Notes under the pieces: generated by a model
The model's database searches: none
Told to the model about the DNA's origin: nothing
What the model saw: the letters and a program-made list of their open reading frames with translations, nothing else
DNA from: Fibrobacterales bacterium
GTDB taxonomy: Bacteria > Fibrobacterota > Fibrobacteria > Fibrobacterales > Fibrobacteraceae
Assembly (NCBI GenBank): GCA_025997455.1
Contig: BNUP01000017.1
Location: 1 to 28,648 of the forward strand
Reading direction: 5' to 3'
Length of the DNA: 28,648 nt
In this document: positions 1 through 6,440 of the stretch, piece by piece
How the letters are laid out: every line of letters begins with the position of its first letter
Position numbering within the stretch: the stretch's first letter is position 1
Made by a program: the position numbers and the translations under genes

Positions 1-291
1 TCGTTAAGAGGTCGTCAGTGCCTGCTAAGCGACATGGGCGAACTGTATTTTATGCAAGTTTAAGCGGTTCGCCGTCGGCTGATTAACTTAACCGTTTAAT
101 TTTATTGATAAATAAAAGTTAATCAGCATTACTGTATAGTAGGCTCTGAAGAACTCGTTAAGAGGTCGTCAGTGCCTGCTAAGCGACATGGGCGAACTGT
201 ATTTTATGCAAGTTTAAGCGGTTCGCCGTCGGCTGATTAACTTAACCGTTTAATTTTATTGATAAATAAAAGTTAATCAGCGTTACTGTAT
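1..291. repeat. 154-bp tandem duplication at the 3' end of the methyltransferase gene
   Basis: Bases 1-137 recur at 155-291 with one difference (A at 128, G at 282). The period is 154 bp, with bases 138-154 as the rest of the unit. The left copy starts at the window edge, so the array may continue outside. The right copy runs into the methyltransferase gene and supplies its last codons and stop; the left copy holds the same codons (YSNAD, stop) and the single difference is synonymous (AAT/AAC). This looks like a tandem duplication of a gene end plus its downstream region. Confidence 0.95.
232..281 (-). terminator. 12-bp inverted repeat over the methyltransferase stop codon
   Basis: GCTGATTAACTT (232-243) is perfectly complementary to AAGTTAATCAGC (270-281); the duplicate copy lies at 78-127. 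On the minus strand the stem contains the final codons and the stop codon of the methyltransferase gene. The loop is AT-rich, but no clean U-tract follows, so a role in transcript end formation is only inferred. Confidence 0.4.
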
Positions 292-986
292 GCCGCTAAG
301 ACGGCAAATGCACAAGAGACATTGAGCGAGGCTTTGCGACCGTGCATTTGAATTGAAATTTTATGGTCGCATTTTTCTATGAGTTCGGATGCAATGCCGA
401 GTTCCTCGTTACCGACTATAAATAAAATTTTTTGTGGGAATGCAAAATCATTTAAGTTTATGCCGCCTGTTTCAAGTGCGATTACCGAATATTCGAGTTC
501 TTTGTAATGAGAAATGCAGTCTAAAGGGCTTTCCCAACGGCAACTTTTAAGCCACTGTTCACTGCCTCGCGCCGCACTTTTCAAAGCGGGGTGTTCAATA
601 CTCGGCGTGTAGCCGGAGAGATTTATTTCCGCGATGCCAAAGCAGTCGGAGGTGCGAAAAATTGACCCGACATTGTATGCGGAGCGCAAGTTGTGAATTA
701 GCACTGCACGGGGTAAAGGCGGGAACAGAGGAGTTTCGCTATCGCCTTCTTCGCTACCCGAAAACATATCCCTTTCCGCACCGAGTCCCGCCTCGGTGCG
801 CCAATGCAAATACAAGTCGAGAATGCGTTTGTGCATGGTGCTGTCGCCTATTAAATATTCGGGCTTAAAGTCTGCCCTCATTTTCACTGAATTGTCATAT
901 TCCGCAGATGCTCGTTTCCAATCCTTGCCTATTCGCAAAAGAAAATTACGGAGTAAATCGGCGAGATATTTTGGCGATGCAGGCAC
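273..986 (-). CDS. SpoU/TrmH-family RNA 2'-O-methyltransferase
   Basis: The 237-residue protein has the SPOUT (SpoU) motifs: motif 1 around residues 99-117 (HNLRSAYNVGSIFRTSDCFG, with the Asn and Arg-Thr of the family), motif 2 at 188-202 (LFIVGNEELGIASEL) and motif 3 at 219-233 (ASLNVSCAFAVLAAY). Family members use S-adenosylmethionine to methylate a ribose 2'-OH in tRNA or rRNA; the target cannot be told here. The first ~90 residues are not part of the usual catalytic domain and may bind RNA. Start: GTG at 986, supported by GAGAGGA about 10 nt upstream on the minus strand. The last residues (YSNAD) and stop lie in a duplicated 154-bp repeat, so the original C-terminus may have been altered. 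It appears monocistronic. Confidence 0.88.
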   Translation of the reverse strand: MPASPKYLADLLRNFLLRIGKDWKRASAEYDNSVKMRADFKPEYLIGDSTMHKRILDLYLHWRTEAGLGAERDMFSGSEEGDSETPLFPPLPRAVLIHNLRSAYNVGSIFRTSDCFGIAEINLSGYTPSIEHPALKSAARGSEQWLKSCRWESPLDCISHYKELEYSVIALETGGINLNDFAFPQKILFIVGNEELGIASELIEKCDHKISIQMHGRKASLNVSCAFAVLAAYSNAD

Positions 987-1029
987 TTGGAATTTATCCT
1001 CTCAAAATGGACTAAAAAATTAAGTCCAA

Positions 1030-1045
1030 CAAAAAAATAGAAAAA
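1030..1045 (-). promoter_or_regulatory. possible promoter box of the methyltransferase gene
   Basis: The minus strand reads TTTTTCTATTTTTTTG, 43 nt upstream of the GTG start. It resembles the TTTCTAYMTTYC boxes elsewhere in the window and the FCB TAnnTTTG element. Because this gene has an SD, an ordinary leader is expected. Confidence 0.35.
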
Positions 1046-1068
1046 TTTTCAAATCATTAGGGTTCTTT

Positions 1069-1101
1069 AACAAGGGAACGCGGTGTGTGCCGAGCACACC
1101 A
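1069..1101 (+). repeat. interspersed GGGAACGCGGTGTG element, copy 1
   Basis: An AACAAGGGAACGCGGTGTG segment is followed by a 7-nt loop and CACACC, giving a 6-bp GGTGTG/CACACC hairpin. Related copies lie at 2174-2203, 21922-21950 (inverted) and 22264-22296. This copy has TGCCGAG as loop where others have GATAGAG. Confidence 0.75.
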
Positions 1102-1151
1102 ATTTTGCATAACTAATTATACAAAATTTAGATGCGTTTGCCCTGGTGTAT

Positions 1152-1709
1152 CTACGGCAGACCCAATTTTTTCTTCGCCTCGCTCATAGACAACCTGACA
1201 TCTAAAAGTGCTTGCAGTCCTTTTTGCAAGCCCTGACTTATACCCCGCTCAAATCCCTCTTCCCTAACGGCTAAGGCATCGTCCATATTGAACTCTGTGA
1301 AAAGCATATTGATAACCTCCGATTTGTTCCGTTCCAAATAATCCCGAAGAATACCGTTTTCTATGCAGTAACTTACCGCCTTTCGGACGGCATTCTCCAA
1401 AGTATCCTCTTTCTCAAACTCCCTAACCTTGTCTATAAAAGTGGAATAGCCGTTTAAGGTTTGGCTATTCTGCTCTATAGAAGGGTTATGCCCCTTCTTG
1501 TTTATATTGAAAATTTTTACAACAAGTTCAAGGGCGGTTTCCTTACCTTGTATTTCAAATGCATCCGATAATTTGAGAGTTTTTTCATTAGGGTATACCG
1601 TGTTCTTATACTGCATAAGAGGGAATATAGTAATCTCAGAAGAACTCCCCCCAAACTTTATCTCATAAAATAAGGAGTTCTTCAGAGACGACGGCGATAC
1701 TGCGAGCAT
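1152..1709 (-). pseudogene. 5'-truncated Rpn / PD-(D/E)XK nuclease-family transposase-like protein
   Basis: The reading frame gives 185 residues from an ATG at 1709. Residues from about 38 on match the C-terminal half of the Rpn-type PD-(D/E)XK transposase family as I know it: YPNEKTLKLSDAF, ELVVKIFNIN, YSTFIDKVREFE, AVSYCIENGILRDYLE, SEVINMLFTEFNMDDALAVREEGFERG. The N-terminal nuclease half, with its catalytic D/E-x-K residues, is absent; family proteins are usually about 300 residues. The first residues come from repeat-like DNA containing a 14-bp inverted repeat (1635-1687), and no SD precedes the ATG. The frame stays open upstream to a stop near 1782, with no better start. I read it as a decayed remnant; a short expressed protein is not excluded. 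Confidence 0.65.
1635..1687. repeat. imperfect 14-bp inverted repeat at the Rpn remnant 5' end
   Basis: CTCAGAAGAACTCC (1635-1648) and GGAGTTCTTCAGAG (1674-1687) are inverted copies with one mismatch. The 13-bp CTCTGAAGAACTC also occurs directly in the 154-bp repeat (144-156), linking this breakpoint to the repeat DNA at the window start. Confidence 0.7.
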
Positions 1710-1743
1710 TCGCCGCAGGACGACATTATCACCATAAAAAACG

Positions 1744-1762
1744 CAGTTCGCCCATGTCGCTT
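1744..1762 (-). repeat. 19-bp motif AAGCGACATGGGCGAACTG, inverted third copy
   Basis: The minus strand carries AAGCGACATGGGCGAACTG, exactly as on the plus strand at 27-45 and 181-199. The copies face each other across the methyltransferase gene and the Rpn remnant. Confidence 0.85.
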
Positions 1763-1804
1763 GGTAACCTCTACCAACCTCTTAGGAGGTTAATAGAGGT
1801 TACC
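1763..1804. repeat. long hairpin next to the 19-bp motif
   Basis: GGTAACCTCTA (1763-1773) pairs perfectly with TAGAGGTTACC (1794-1804). Inside, AACCTC (1776-1781) pairs with GAGGTT (1786-1791) around a TTAG loop, leaving a 2x2 internal loop. It directly abuts the 19-bp motif and may be a transposon or recombination-site end. No T-run follows on either strand. Confidence 0.7.
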
Positions 1805-2040
1805 TATAGAAAATTGTGATATGGAATTTTATGTTTTCCCTAATCTCTTGCGTTTTGGTATGATTTTTGCATTTTTATGTGATATTTGGGTGCATTTGTG
1901 TGCAGAAGTGTTCCCCGTGTCTTAGAAAGCACGAGGACAACCTGCGCACGAGTATGACAAATATAATAATGACAATGCATCCCAGATTGACAGAAAAAAA
2001 TAAATAAATTAGTCTGTCCAGTCGCCTATCGGCTTGGTGT
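1805..2040. other. gene-free stretch without recognised features
   Basis: About 235 bp of AT-rich sequence between the hairpin and the next repeat block. I see no coding potential with a believable start, no RNA gene and no strong hairpin here. Confidence 0.5.
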
Positions 2041-2054
2041 CCCGCCTGTGCGGG
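2041..2054. repeat. small REP-like hairpin
   Basis: CCCGC-CTGT-GCGGG forms a 5-bp GC stem followed by GAATGAC. The pattern resembles the short CATTCCCGC palindromes dispersed in many bacterial genomes. Confidence 0.4.
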
Positions 2055-2067
2055 AATGACGGGTAGA

Positions 2068-2145
2068 GGCGGGTTTTAATAAGTATATCTGCCCTATTAA
2101 AAAGAAATTGTGATAATCTGTATATACAACGGCAGAAAACCCGCC
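2068..2145. repeat. structured interspersed element, copy 1
   Basis: An outer stem GGCGGGTTT (2068-2076) pairs with AAACCCGCC (2137-2145), and an inner stem TCTGCC (2088-2093) with GGCAGA (2131-2136). The 37-nt apical loop is AT-rich. A second copy at 22071-22129 shares the AATAAGTATA lead-in and a loop of identical length, but its inner stem is GCCGCC/GGCGGC: two base pairs changed on both sides. Function is unknown. Confidence 0.7.
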
Positions 2146-2173
2146 CTATGTGCGATTGCAATGACGATTTTTT

Positions 2174-2203
2174 TAGGGAACGCAGTGTGGATAGAGCGCC
2201 CCA
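2174..2203 (+). repeat. interspersed GGGAACGCGGTGTG element, copy 2 (degenerate)
   Basis: Reads TTAGGGAACGCAGTGTGG then ATAGAGCGCCCCA. It matches the family consensus, but the hairpin arms (AGTGTG/CGCCCC) are damaged. Confidence 0.6.
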
Positions 2204-2228
2204 GAAAAATTTGCAATGCCGTATTTTC

Positions 2229-2277
2229 CACACCCTACACCCAACACCCCATACCCTATACCCCTGCACTGCAAAGT
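2229..2277 (+). repeat. C-rich heptamer tract plus GCACTGCAAAGT core
   Basis: CCYACAC-like heptamers with 7-nt spacing are followed by CCTGCACTGCAAAGT (2263-2277). The same order occurs at 10712-10761. The complementary strand is G-rich. Confidence 0.8.
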
Positions 2278-2288
2278 TTCTACCTTCC
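2277..2288 (+). promoter_or_regulatory. TTTCTACCTTCC promoter-like box, leaderless start
   Basis: The box ends 4 nt before the GTG at 2293, and no SD is present. It matches boxes at the same distance from six other start codons in the window. If it is a -7 element, transcription would begin at or next to the start codon. Confidence 0.6.
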
Positions 2289-2292
2289 CCTT

Positions 2293-2490
2293 GTGGTATT
2301 TGTAACCTCTGTGCTCGGCACTTCTATTTTTTTGTTGCTTGCGTTTATACTCTCGCTTTTGAGTCGTATAAACCTGCTTGAAAGGCAGATTCGCAGTATT
2401 GAGATTATGCTTGACGATTCAGAAAACAAATTGCAGGAAGTTGCAGATTTGATTAGACGAACGGCTAAGGAAAAAAACAAAGGTAAATGA
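2293..2490 (+). CDS. small membrane protein with C-terminal coiled coil
   Basis: A 65-residue protein from GTG 2293. A longer open frame exists upstream, but it runs through repeat DNA. The chosen start lies 4 nt after the TTTCTACCTTCC box, as for other genes here. One hydrophobic segment (about residues 2-25, VTSVLGTSIFLLLAFILSLL) is followed by a charged helix (RINLLERQIRSIEIMLDDSENKLQEVADLIRRTAKEKNKGK) with heptad-like hydrophobic spacing. It is the first gene of the operon leading to FapA and Tol/TonB. No family recognised; it may be a membrane-anchored coiled-coil accessory factor. Confidence 0.6.
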   Translation: MVFVTSVLGTSIFLLLAFILSLLSRINLLERQIRSIEIMLDDSENKLQEVADLIRRTAKEKNKGK

Positions 2491-2521
2491 ATACCCATAA
2501 ACCTTAAGGAAGGAAAAATAA

Positions 2522-3172
2522 ATGGAACTCCATATAATATTAGTTCTAACGCTGCTCAATTTGGGGCTCGTAATAGCGGCTTTGAAGTCTCTTGCCGGTT
2601 TGCGCAAAGACTTACGCACACCTGTTGTCAAAAAATTCAACTCGGATTTCAAACGAAGACCGGTTGAGATTCCTGCCGAGAATTCGGCGAGACCTCCTCA
2701 GAGGGACGATAAATTTCAACAGAACAGAAACAATCAACAAAACCAAAATCGTCCGAAAAACAACATTCAAAATCGCCCGCAGCAAGTTCGCCGTCCGGCA
2801 GCACGCGTTCCCGAAGTGTTTTCAAACGAACCCGCCGCGGCTGCAAATGCCGCTCCTATAGCACCGCCGCCGCCTCGTCCTACGGCAGAGTCTGCACCCC
2901 AAGCCCCTGTGAACGAAGGTCGTCCTTCTTTTGAGGGTCGCCGTCCTTTGCCGCCGCGTTTTAACGACAATACCGCAAATGCACCAGCCGCACCCGCTTT
3001 TAATGTTGCACCGATTGGAACTGCCGCTCCCGACCTTGCAGGTCTGGCTCCCGCTCCGATTTCGCCCGTTATTAACGACGATGCGGGGCAGGAATACGAT
3101 CGCACAAAACAGAGTTTCGGTCGCAGAAATTCCGTGAAAAAAGCGATTGTGGATGACGGAGCCGAGGAATAA
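2522..3172 (+). CDS. membrane-anchored, disordered Pro/Ala/Arg/Asn-rich protein
   Basis: The 216-residue protein has one N-terminal membrane segment (about residues 4-24, HIILVLTLLNLGLVIAALKS), then a basic stretch (RKDLRTPVVKKF) and a long low-complexity tail. The tail is rich in Arg/Gln/Asn (about 65-95) and then Pro/Ala (about 100-180), ending acidic. The basic residues after the membrane segment favour a cytoplasmic tail (positive-inside rule). Start ATG 2522 has a good SD (AAGGAAGG). It lies 31 nt after the small coiled-coil gene and 42 nt before fapA. No family recognised. Confidence 0.75.
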   Translation: MELHIILVLTLLNLGLVIAALKSLAGLRKDLRTPVVKKFNSDFKRRPVEIPAENSARPPQRDDKFQQNRNNQQNQNRPKNNIQNRPQQVRRPAARVPEVFSNEPAAAANAAPIAPPPPRPTAESAPQAPVNEGRPSFEGRRPLPPRFNDNTANAPAAPAFNVAPIGTAAPDLAGLAPAPISPVINDDAGQEYDRTKQSFGRRNSVKKAIVDDGAEE

Positions 3173-3214
3173 AAAAATAAAGGAACTGCGAGTAGAATAA
3201 AAGGTAACCTTGTT

Positions 3215-4627
3215 ATGAGCGAAGAATCAACCGAACAGACGGAAGACGGAACGGAACAAACCGAGTCCGCTAAGGTTAATCGTTTCAAAATCGCAGTTAC
3301 CAAAGACCAAATGGAAGTGAGAATGTATCCGCTCATCAGCGTGACTGACGGCGGTCTCACAACCTTTGAAGAAGTATTAGACGCTTGTAAAAAAGAATCC
3401 GTGCAAGCCGAAATTGACGAAAAATTAGTTGAAAAACAGTTGTTGGAAGTTAATCCGACCGAGGTTACCATCGCAAAGGGCAAAAAACCTCACGATGGTA
3501 AAGACGGCTATATCGAATATAGAGTTGATATGAGTGCGAAACCTCAATTTATCGCAGACCCCAAAGACGGAGGTTCTGTTGATTACAAAAACTCTATGCG
3601 TGTAACGCTTGTAAGCGTTGATGATGTGCTTGCGGATATTATTCCGCCCTCTGCGGGAGAAGACGGTTTTGATGTGCGCGGGCACAAGATAGATGCAAGA
3701 CCCGGCGCAAAAGCGAGTTTCTTTTTGGGCGAGGGTTTGGAAGAAAAAGACGGAAAGATTGTGGCTATTGCCCCCGGAACTCCGAGTATTCAAGACGATG
3801 TTATTATGATTCGCCGTAATTATGTTTTGCAGGGCGATGTGGATTTATCAACGGGAAATATAAATTTCCCCGGAACTATTATTATACACGGAAATGTGTC
3901 TGACGATTTTGAAGTTGTATCCGAAGAAAATATTGTGATTAACGGTTTAATATCCGGTGCAAAAATTAAGGCGAAAGGTTATGTAAAATGTGCGGGCGGA
4001 ATTCAAGGAAAGAAAAAAGCGGAGATTATCGCGGGTTCATTTGTAGCCGCAACTTTTGTCTCGGAGGCGACTATTATTGCGGAAGGTGATGTTGTAATTA
4101 CAAAAGAGGTTTTGCATTCAAATATAAGTTGTTTGGGCGAATTAAGAATGGGCGGAACTTTAATAGGCGGAGTAACTACCGCGTTTAAGGGTGTGGAATG
4201 CGGGAACCTCGGTTCGGAAAGCGGAGTGAAAACAACGGTGAATATTCGCACGCATTACAGGCAGGAAAAAGCAAAAGAATTGGCGAACTCGGTGCTCGCA
4301 GATGTGAATGCAATTTTTGAAAGATACCGCTTGTGGAACAAGTCGGAGAAGTTGAACGAGGAAGAATCTAAATTACTGTTGAGCGACATTATTAAGTTGC
4401 AGGGACTGATTTCCAAACGGCAGATGTTCGACTCAAGAGTGGCTAAATTTGATGCTATGGTTCTCGAAAATAAAACCGCAAAGGTTAAGATACTCGGCAC
4501 TTTGGAGGCAGATGCGACTATTGCATCTCCATATTCAAAATATAACTGCACTTCTCCTATTAAAGGTCCGCTTTCGGTTACGGAAAATAACTCTTCGGCA
4601 AAAATGGCTGTTATGAGAGGAGGGTAA
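3215..4627 (+). CDS. fapA: FapA / DUF342 family protein
   Basis: The 470-residue protein has an acidic Glu/Thr/Ser-rich N-terminus (about 1-20). It continues with the DUF342 (FapA) region: an N-terminal part with VEVNPTEVTIAKGKKPHDGKDG-like sequence near residues 75-95 (the conserved GxxPxxGxDG motif), then GEDGFDVRGHKI around 150. A repetitive beta-helix follows (about 200-345; GDVDLSTGNINFPGTIIIHGNV, AKIKAKGYVKCAGGI, EGDVVITKEVLHSNI), then a helical C-terminal segment. The family is named flagellar assembly protein A, but many members sit in non-flagellated bacteria and the biochemical role is poorly defined. No flagellar gene is visible here. The start has a weak SD-like AAAGGT. It lies in an operon with a receiver-like protein and Tol/TonB genes. 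Confidence 0.88.
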   Translation: MSEESTEQTEDGTEQTESAKVNRFKIAVTKDQMEVRMYPLISVTDGGLTTFEEVLDACKKESVQAEIDEKLVEKQLLEVNPTEVTIAKGKKPHDGKDGYIEYRVDMSAKPQFIADPKDGGSVDYKNSMRVTLVSVDDVLADIIPPSAGEDGFDVRGHKIDARPGAKASFFLGEGLEEKDGKIVAIAPGTPSIQDDVIMIRRNYVLQGDVDLSTGNINFPGTIIIHGNVSDDFEVVSEENIVINGLISGAKIKAKGYVKCAGGIQGKKKAEIIAGSFVAATFVSEATIIAEGDVVITKEVLHSNISCLGELRMGGTLIGGVTTAFKGVECGNLGSESGVKTTVNIRTHYRQEKAKELANSVLADVNAIFERYRLWNKSEKLNEEESKLLLSDIIKLQGLISKRQMFDSRVAKFDAMVLENKTAKVKILGTLEADATIASPYSKYNCTSPIKGPLSVTENNSSAKMAVMRGG

Positions 4628-4660
4628 TTATGGCGTTTTTTTTGAAGGAAATTTAATTAT

Positions 4661-4757
4661 GTCGAGTGTGTGTTTAGGGAGAGTTTAAAATTATGTCGAG
4701 TGTGTGTTTAAGGAGAGTTTAAAATTATGTCGAGTGTGTGTTTAAGGAGAGTTTAAT
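4661..4757 (+). repeat. three tandem 34-bp units, each with SD and ATG
   Basis: GTCGAGTGTGTGTTTA begins at 4661, 4695 and 4729, an exact 34-bp period; only the first unit differs (TTAGGGAGAG against TTAAGGAGAG). Each unit contains an AGGAGAG Shine-Dalgarno and the next unit's ATG, so three nine-codon ORFs (MSSVCLRRV-type) follow one another. The last ends 1 nt before ATTATG of the receiver gene. The final SD (4744-4750) serves the real start at 4759. Confidence 0.9.
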
Positions 4758-4758
4758 T

Positions 4759-5217
4759 ATGGCTGTTTTGGAAAAGATAAGCACTCTTGACGATATGAAA
4801 CAGTTGATGGGAGAACTTCATCGTTTGGAGGCAAAGCATCTCTATGATTTTTACGGTGCCTTGCAGGATTTTTCCTCAAAAAAGTTATTGCCGAGTTGGT
4901 TGCAAAAGAAGAGCGTGAGTAATGTTTTTGTGAGCGAGAAGGGCAACGATATTTTGTTGAAGGTGAGTGAGTCAAAACGGCTTTCGGTTATTGTATATGA
5001 TTTGGAAACTCCCGATTGCAACGGATTGCAATTTCTATCCGCTTTGGGGAAAAATGCCGAGTTAAAAGCGAATTGCAAGGTTATTTTGGCGACTCCGAAA
5101 CTCCCTGTCGATGCACAGACTAAATTATTGCATTTGGGTGCGGCAGCCCTTACCTCAAAACCTTTGAGCGAAGACGGTTTGCTGGCGGTGTTTGAGAAAA
5201 TCGGGTTAGATTATTAG
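4759..5217 (+). CDS. degenerate receiver-domain (REC) protein
   Basis: The 152-residue protein has a helical N-terminus (about 1-50) and a C-terminal half like a response regulator receiver: VIVYDLETPDCNGLQFL (about 76-92, with the phospho-acceptor-type Asp), CKVILATPK (about 104-112, conserved Thr/Ser position) and the Lys of LTSKPLSEDGL. The acidic pair that normally binds Mg2+ at the end of strand 1 is not visible (VSNVFVSEKGNDIL). It may therefore not be phosphorylated normally. There is no output domain. Start ATG 4759 is 8 nt after AAGGAGA; an in-frame GTG at 4738 lies in the 34-bp repeat and is less likely. Its place between fapA and tolQ suggests a regulatory or scaffold role. Confidence 0.7.
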   Translation: MAVLEKISTLDDMKQLMGELHRLEAKHLYDFYGALQDFSSKKLLPSWLQKKSVSNVFVSEKGNDILLKVSESKRLSVIVYDLETPDCNGLQFLSALGKNAELKANCKVILATPKLPVDAQTKLLHLGAAALTSKPLSEDGLLAVFEKIGLDY

Positions 5218-5231
5218 AGGAGGAATTATCC

Positions 5232-5933
5232 GTGAAAACTACTATTGAAGTTATAAAATTGTCTTTGGGAGACCCCGTTACCATTGCGGTTTTGTGCCTG
5301 CTTATATTGTTCTCGTTTGTCAGTTGGGGAATACTCATCACCAAGTTTTTTTCACTTAGGGCAAAGCAGAGCAACAATGAGTCTTTTTACAAAAAATTTT
5401 TGAGAATAAAGTCGTTTGGTGAAGTTGAAGGAATGATTACAAATTCGCAGGAATGCCCGCTTGTGTCAATAGGGCGGGATGTTTTTGAAGAGGCAAAAAA
5501 TTTAAGCCCGTTTGTAGATACGGCAACTTTAGAGCCGCGGGCGGAAATGCTCGAAGATGCAATGCAGAGGACTATTGAAGGGTGCAGACTTGAAGATGAT
5601 TCAAAATTGTCGTTTCTCGCTATGACTTCCAATGTGTCGCCGTTTTTCGGTTTATTTGGGACTGTGTGGGGAATTATGCAATCTTTTTATGAGATAGGTA
5701 TGCACGGTTCAGCGGATTTGAGCGTTGTTGCTCCGGGTATTGCGGTTGCGTTGGTCACCACGGTTGCAGGTTTGATCGCGGCAATTCCCGCATCTATGGG
5801 ATATAATTATTTTGCGGCGGGAAACAATCAGCGAGAAATAGGTTATTATAATTTTGCATCGCATTTGTTGAGTTTGTTTAAGCGGGGCGATTTGCAGGCT
5901 ATAGAAAAGGCTTTATCCGGCGAAAAACAGTAG
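5232..5933 (+). CDS. tolQ: TolQ/ExbB-type proton channel subunit
   Basis: The 233-residue protein has three membrane segments (about 17-39, 133-155, 168-190) and the MotA/TolQ/ExbB signature FGLFGTVWGIMQSFYEIG (139-156) and PGIAVALVTTVAGLIAAIPA (168-187). The family forms the inner-membrane pentamer around TolR/ExbD and converts proton motive force into work on the outer membrane. GTG start with a strong SD (AGAGGAGG). It is followed by tolR- and tonB-like genes. TolQ and ExbB cannot be separated with certainty from sequence alone; no TolB or Pal gene is in the window. Confidence 0.9.
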   Translation: MKTTIEVIKLSLGDPVTIAVLCLLILFSFVSWGILITKFFSLRAKQSNNESFYKKFLRIKSFGEVEGMITNSQECPLVSIGRDVFEEAKNLSPFVDTATLEPRAEMLEDAMQRTIEGCRLEDDSKLSFLAMTSNVSPFFGLFGTVWGIMQSFYEIGMHGSADLSVVAPGIAVALVTTVAGLIAAIPASMGYNYFAAGNNQREIGYYNFASHLLSLFKRGDLQAIEKALSGEKQ

Positions 5934-6041
5934 GCGGTTAGTATCTGGCGGTTAGTAATAGGCGGTTAGTAATAGGCGGTTAGTAATAGACGGTTAGTAA
6001 TAGGCGGTTAGTATTGCGGTTAATATTTAATAGTAGGCGGT
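5933..6041 (+). repeat. 14-bp minisatellite between tolQ and tolR
   Basis: GGCGGTTAGTAATA-type units begin at 5933, 5947, 5961, 5975, 5989 and 6003 (period 14), followed by two diverged copies (near 6015 and 6036). The last, AGTAGGCGG, sits 4 nt before the tolR ATG, where an SD would be. The array starts right at the tolQ stop codon. Copy number probably varies by slippage. Confidence 0.92.
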
Positions 6042-6044
6042 TTT

Positions 6045-6440
6045 ATGAAGAGAAGTCGCGGTAAATCCTTAAATCAGGATATGAATCTCACCAATATGAT
6101 AGATGTGGTGTTCGCCATTCTCATTGTATTTCTCATATCCGCACCGCTTATGAGCCAAGGTATAAAGGTCGATTTGCCAAAAGCCGATTCACCGACAATG
6201 GAACAAAAAAAGATGTTAAAGGTGTCTATCACAAAAGACGGAAAAATTTTTGTAGCCGATATGGGTGTGGAGTTGGATAATTTCACTGAGATTTTTAAGT
6301 CGCTGTGGCAAAGCGAGATGCCTGTTGTGATTAACGCCGATGAAAGCGTGAATTACGGTTTGGTTATGAAGGTGGTGTCGCTTGTGCAGGCTGCAGGGGT
6401 GAAGCAACTCGGTTTTTTGACCTTAGACGATAAAAAATAA
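6045..6440 (+). CDS. tolR: TolR/ExbD-type biopolymer transport protein
   Basis: The 131-residue protein has a basic N-terminus, a single membrane helix (about 18-38, NMIDVVFAILIVFLISAPLMS) with the conserved proton-carrying Asp at residue 20, and a periplasmic domain ending in AAGVKQLGFLTLDDKK. The length is typical for TolR/ExbD. It works with the TolQ/ExbB channel and the TonB-like protein next to it. The expected SD position is occupied by the end of a 14-bp minisatellite (AGGCGG). Its stop overlaps the next start (TAATG). Confidence 0.9.
   Translation: MKRSRGKSLNQDMNLTNMIDVVFAILIVFLISAPLMSQGIKVDLPKADSPTMEQKKMLKVSITKDGKIFVADMGVELDNFTEIFKSLWQSEMPVVINADESVNYGLVMKVVSLVQAAGVKQLGFLTLDDKK

Noticed and set aside
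2229..2270. Telomere-like CCCTACA repeats
   Set aside because: Short, imperfect, internal and recurring before genes; no sign of a replicon end.
2110..2292. Longer N-terminus for the small membrane protein
   Set aside because: The extra residues are translated repeat DNA (Pro/Tyr/His-rich) shared with other intergenic regions; the start after the box gives a clean membrane protein.
2767..3483. 238-codon minus-strand frame
   Set aside because: Antisense to the Pro/Ala-rich protein and fapA, low complexity, no SD, no family features.
4694..4757. Nine-codon ORFs as separate genes
   Set aside because: They are units of a tandem repeat; kept as a possible translational leader, not as protein genes.
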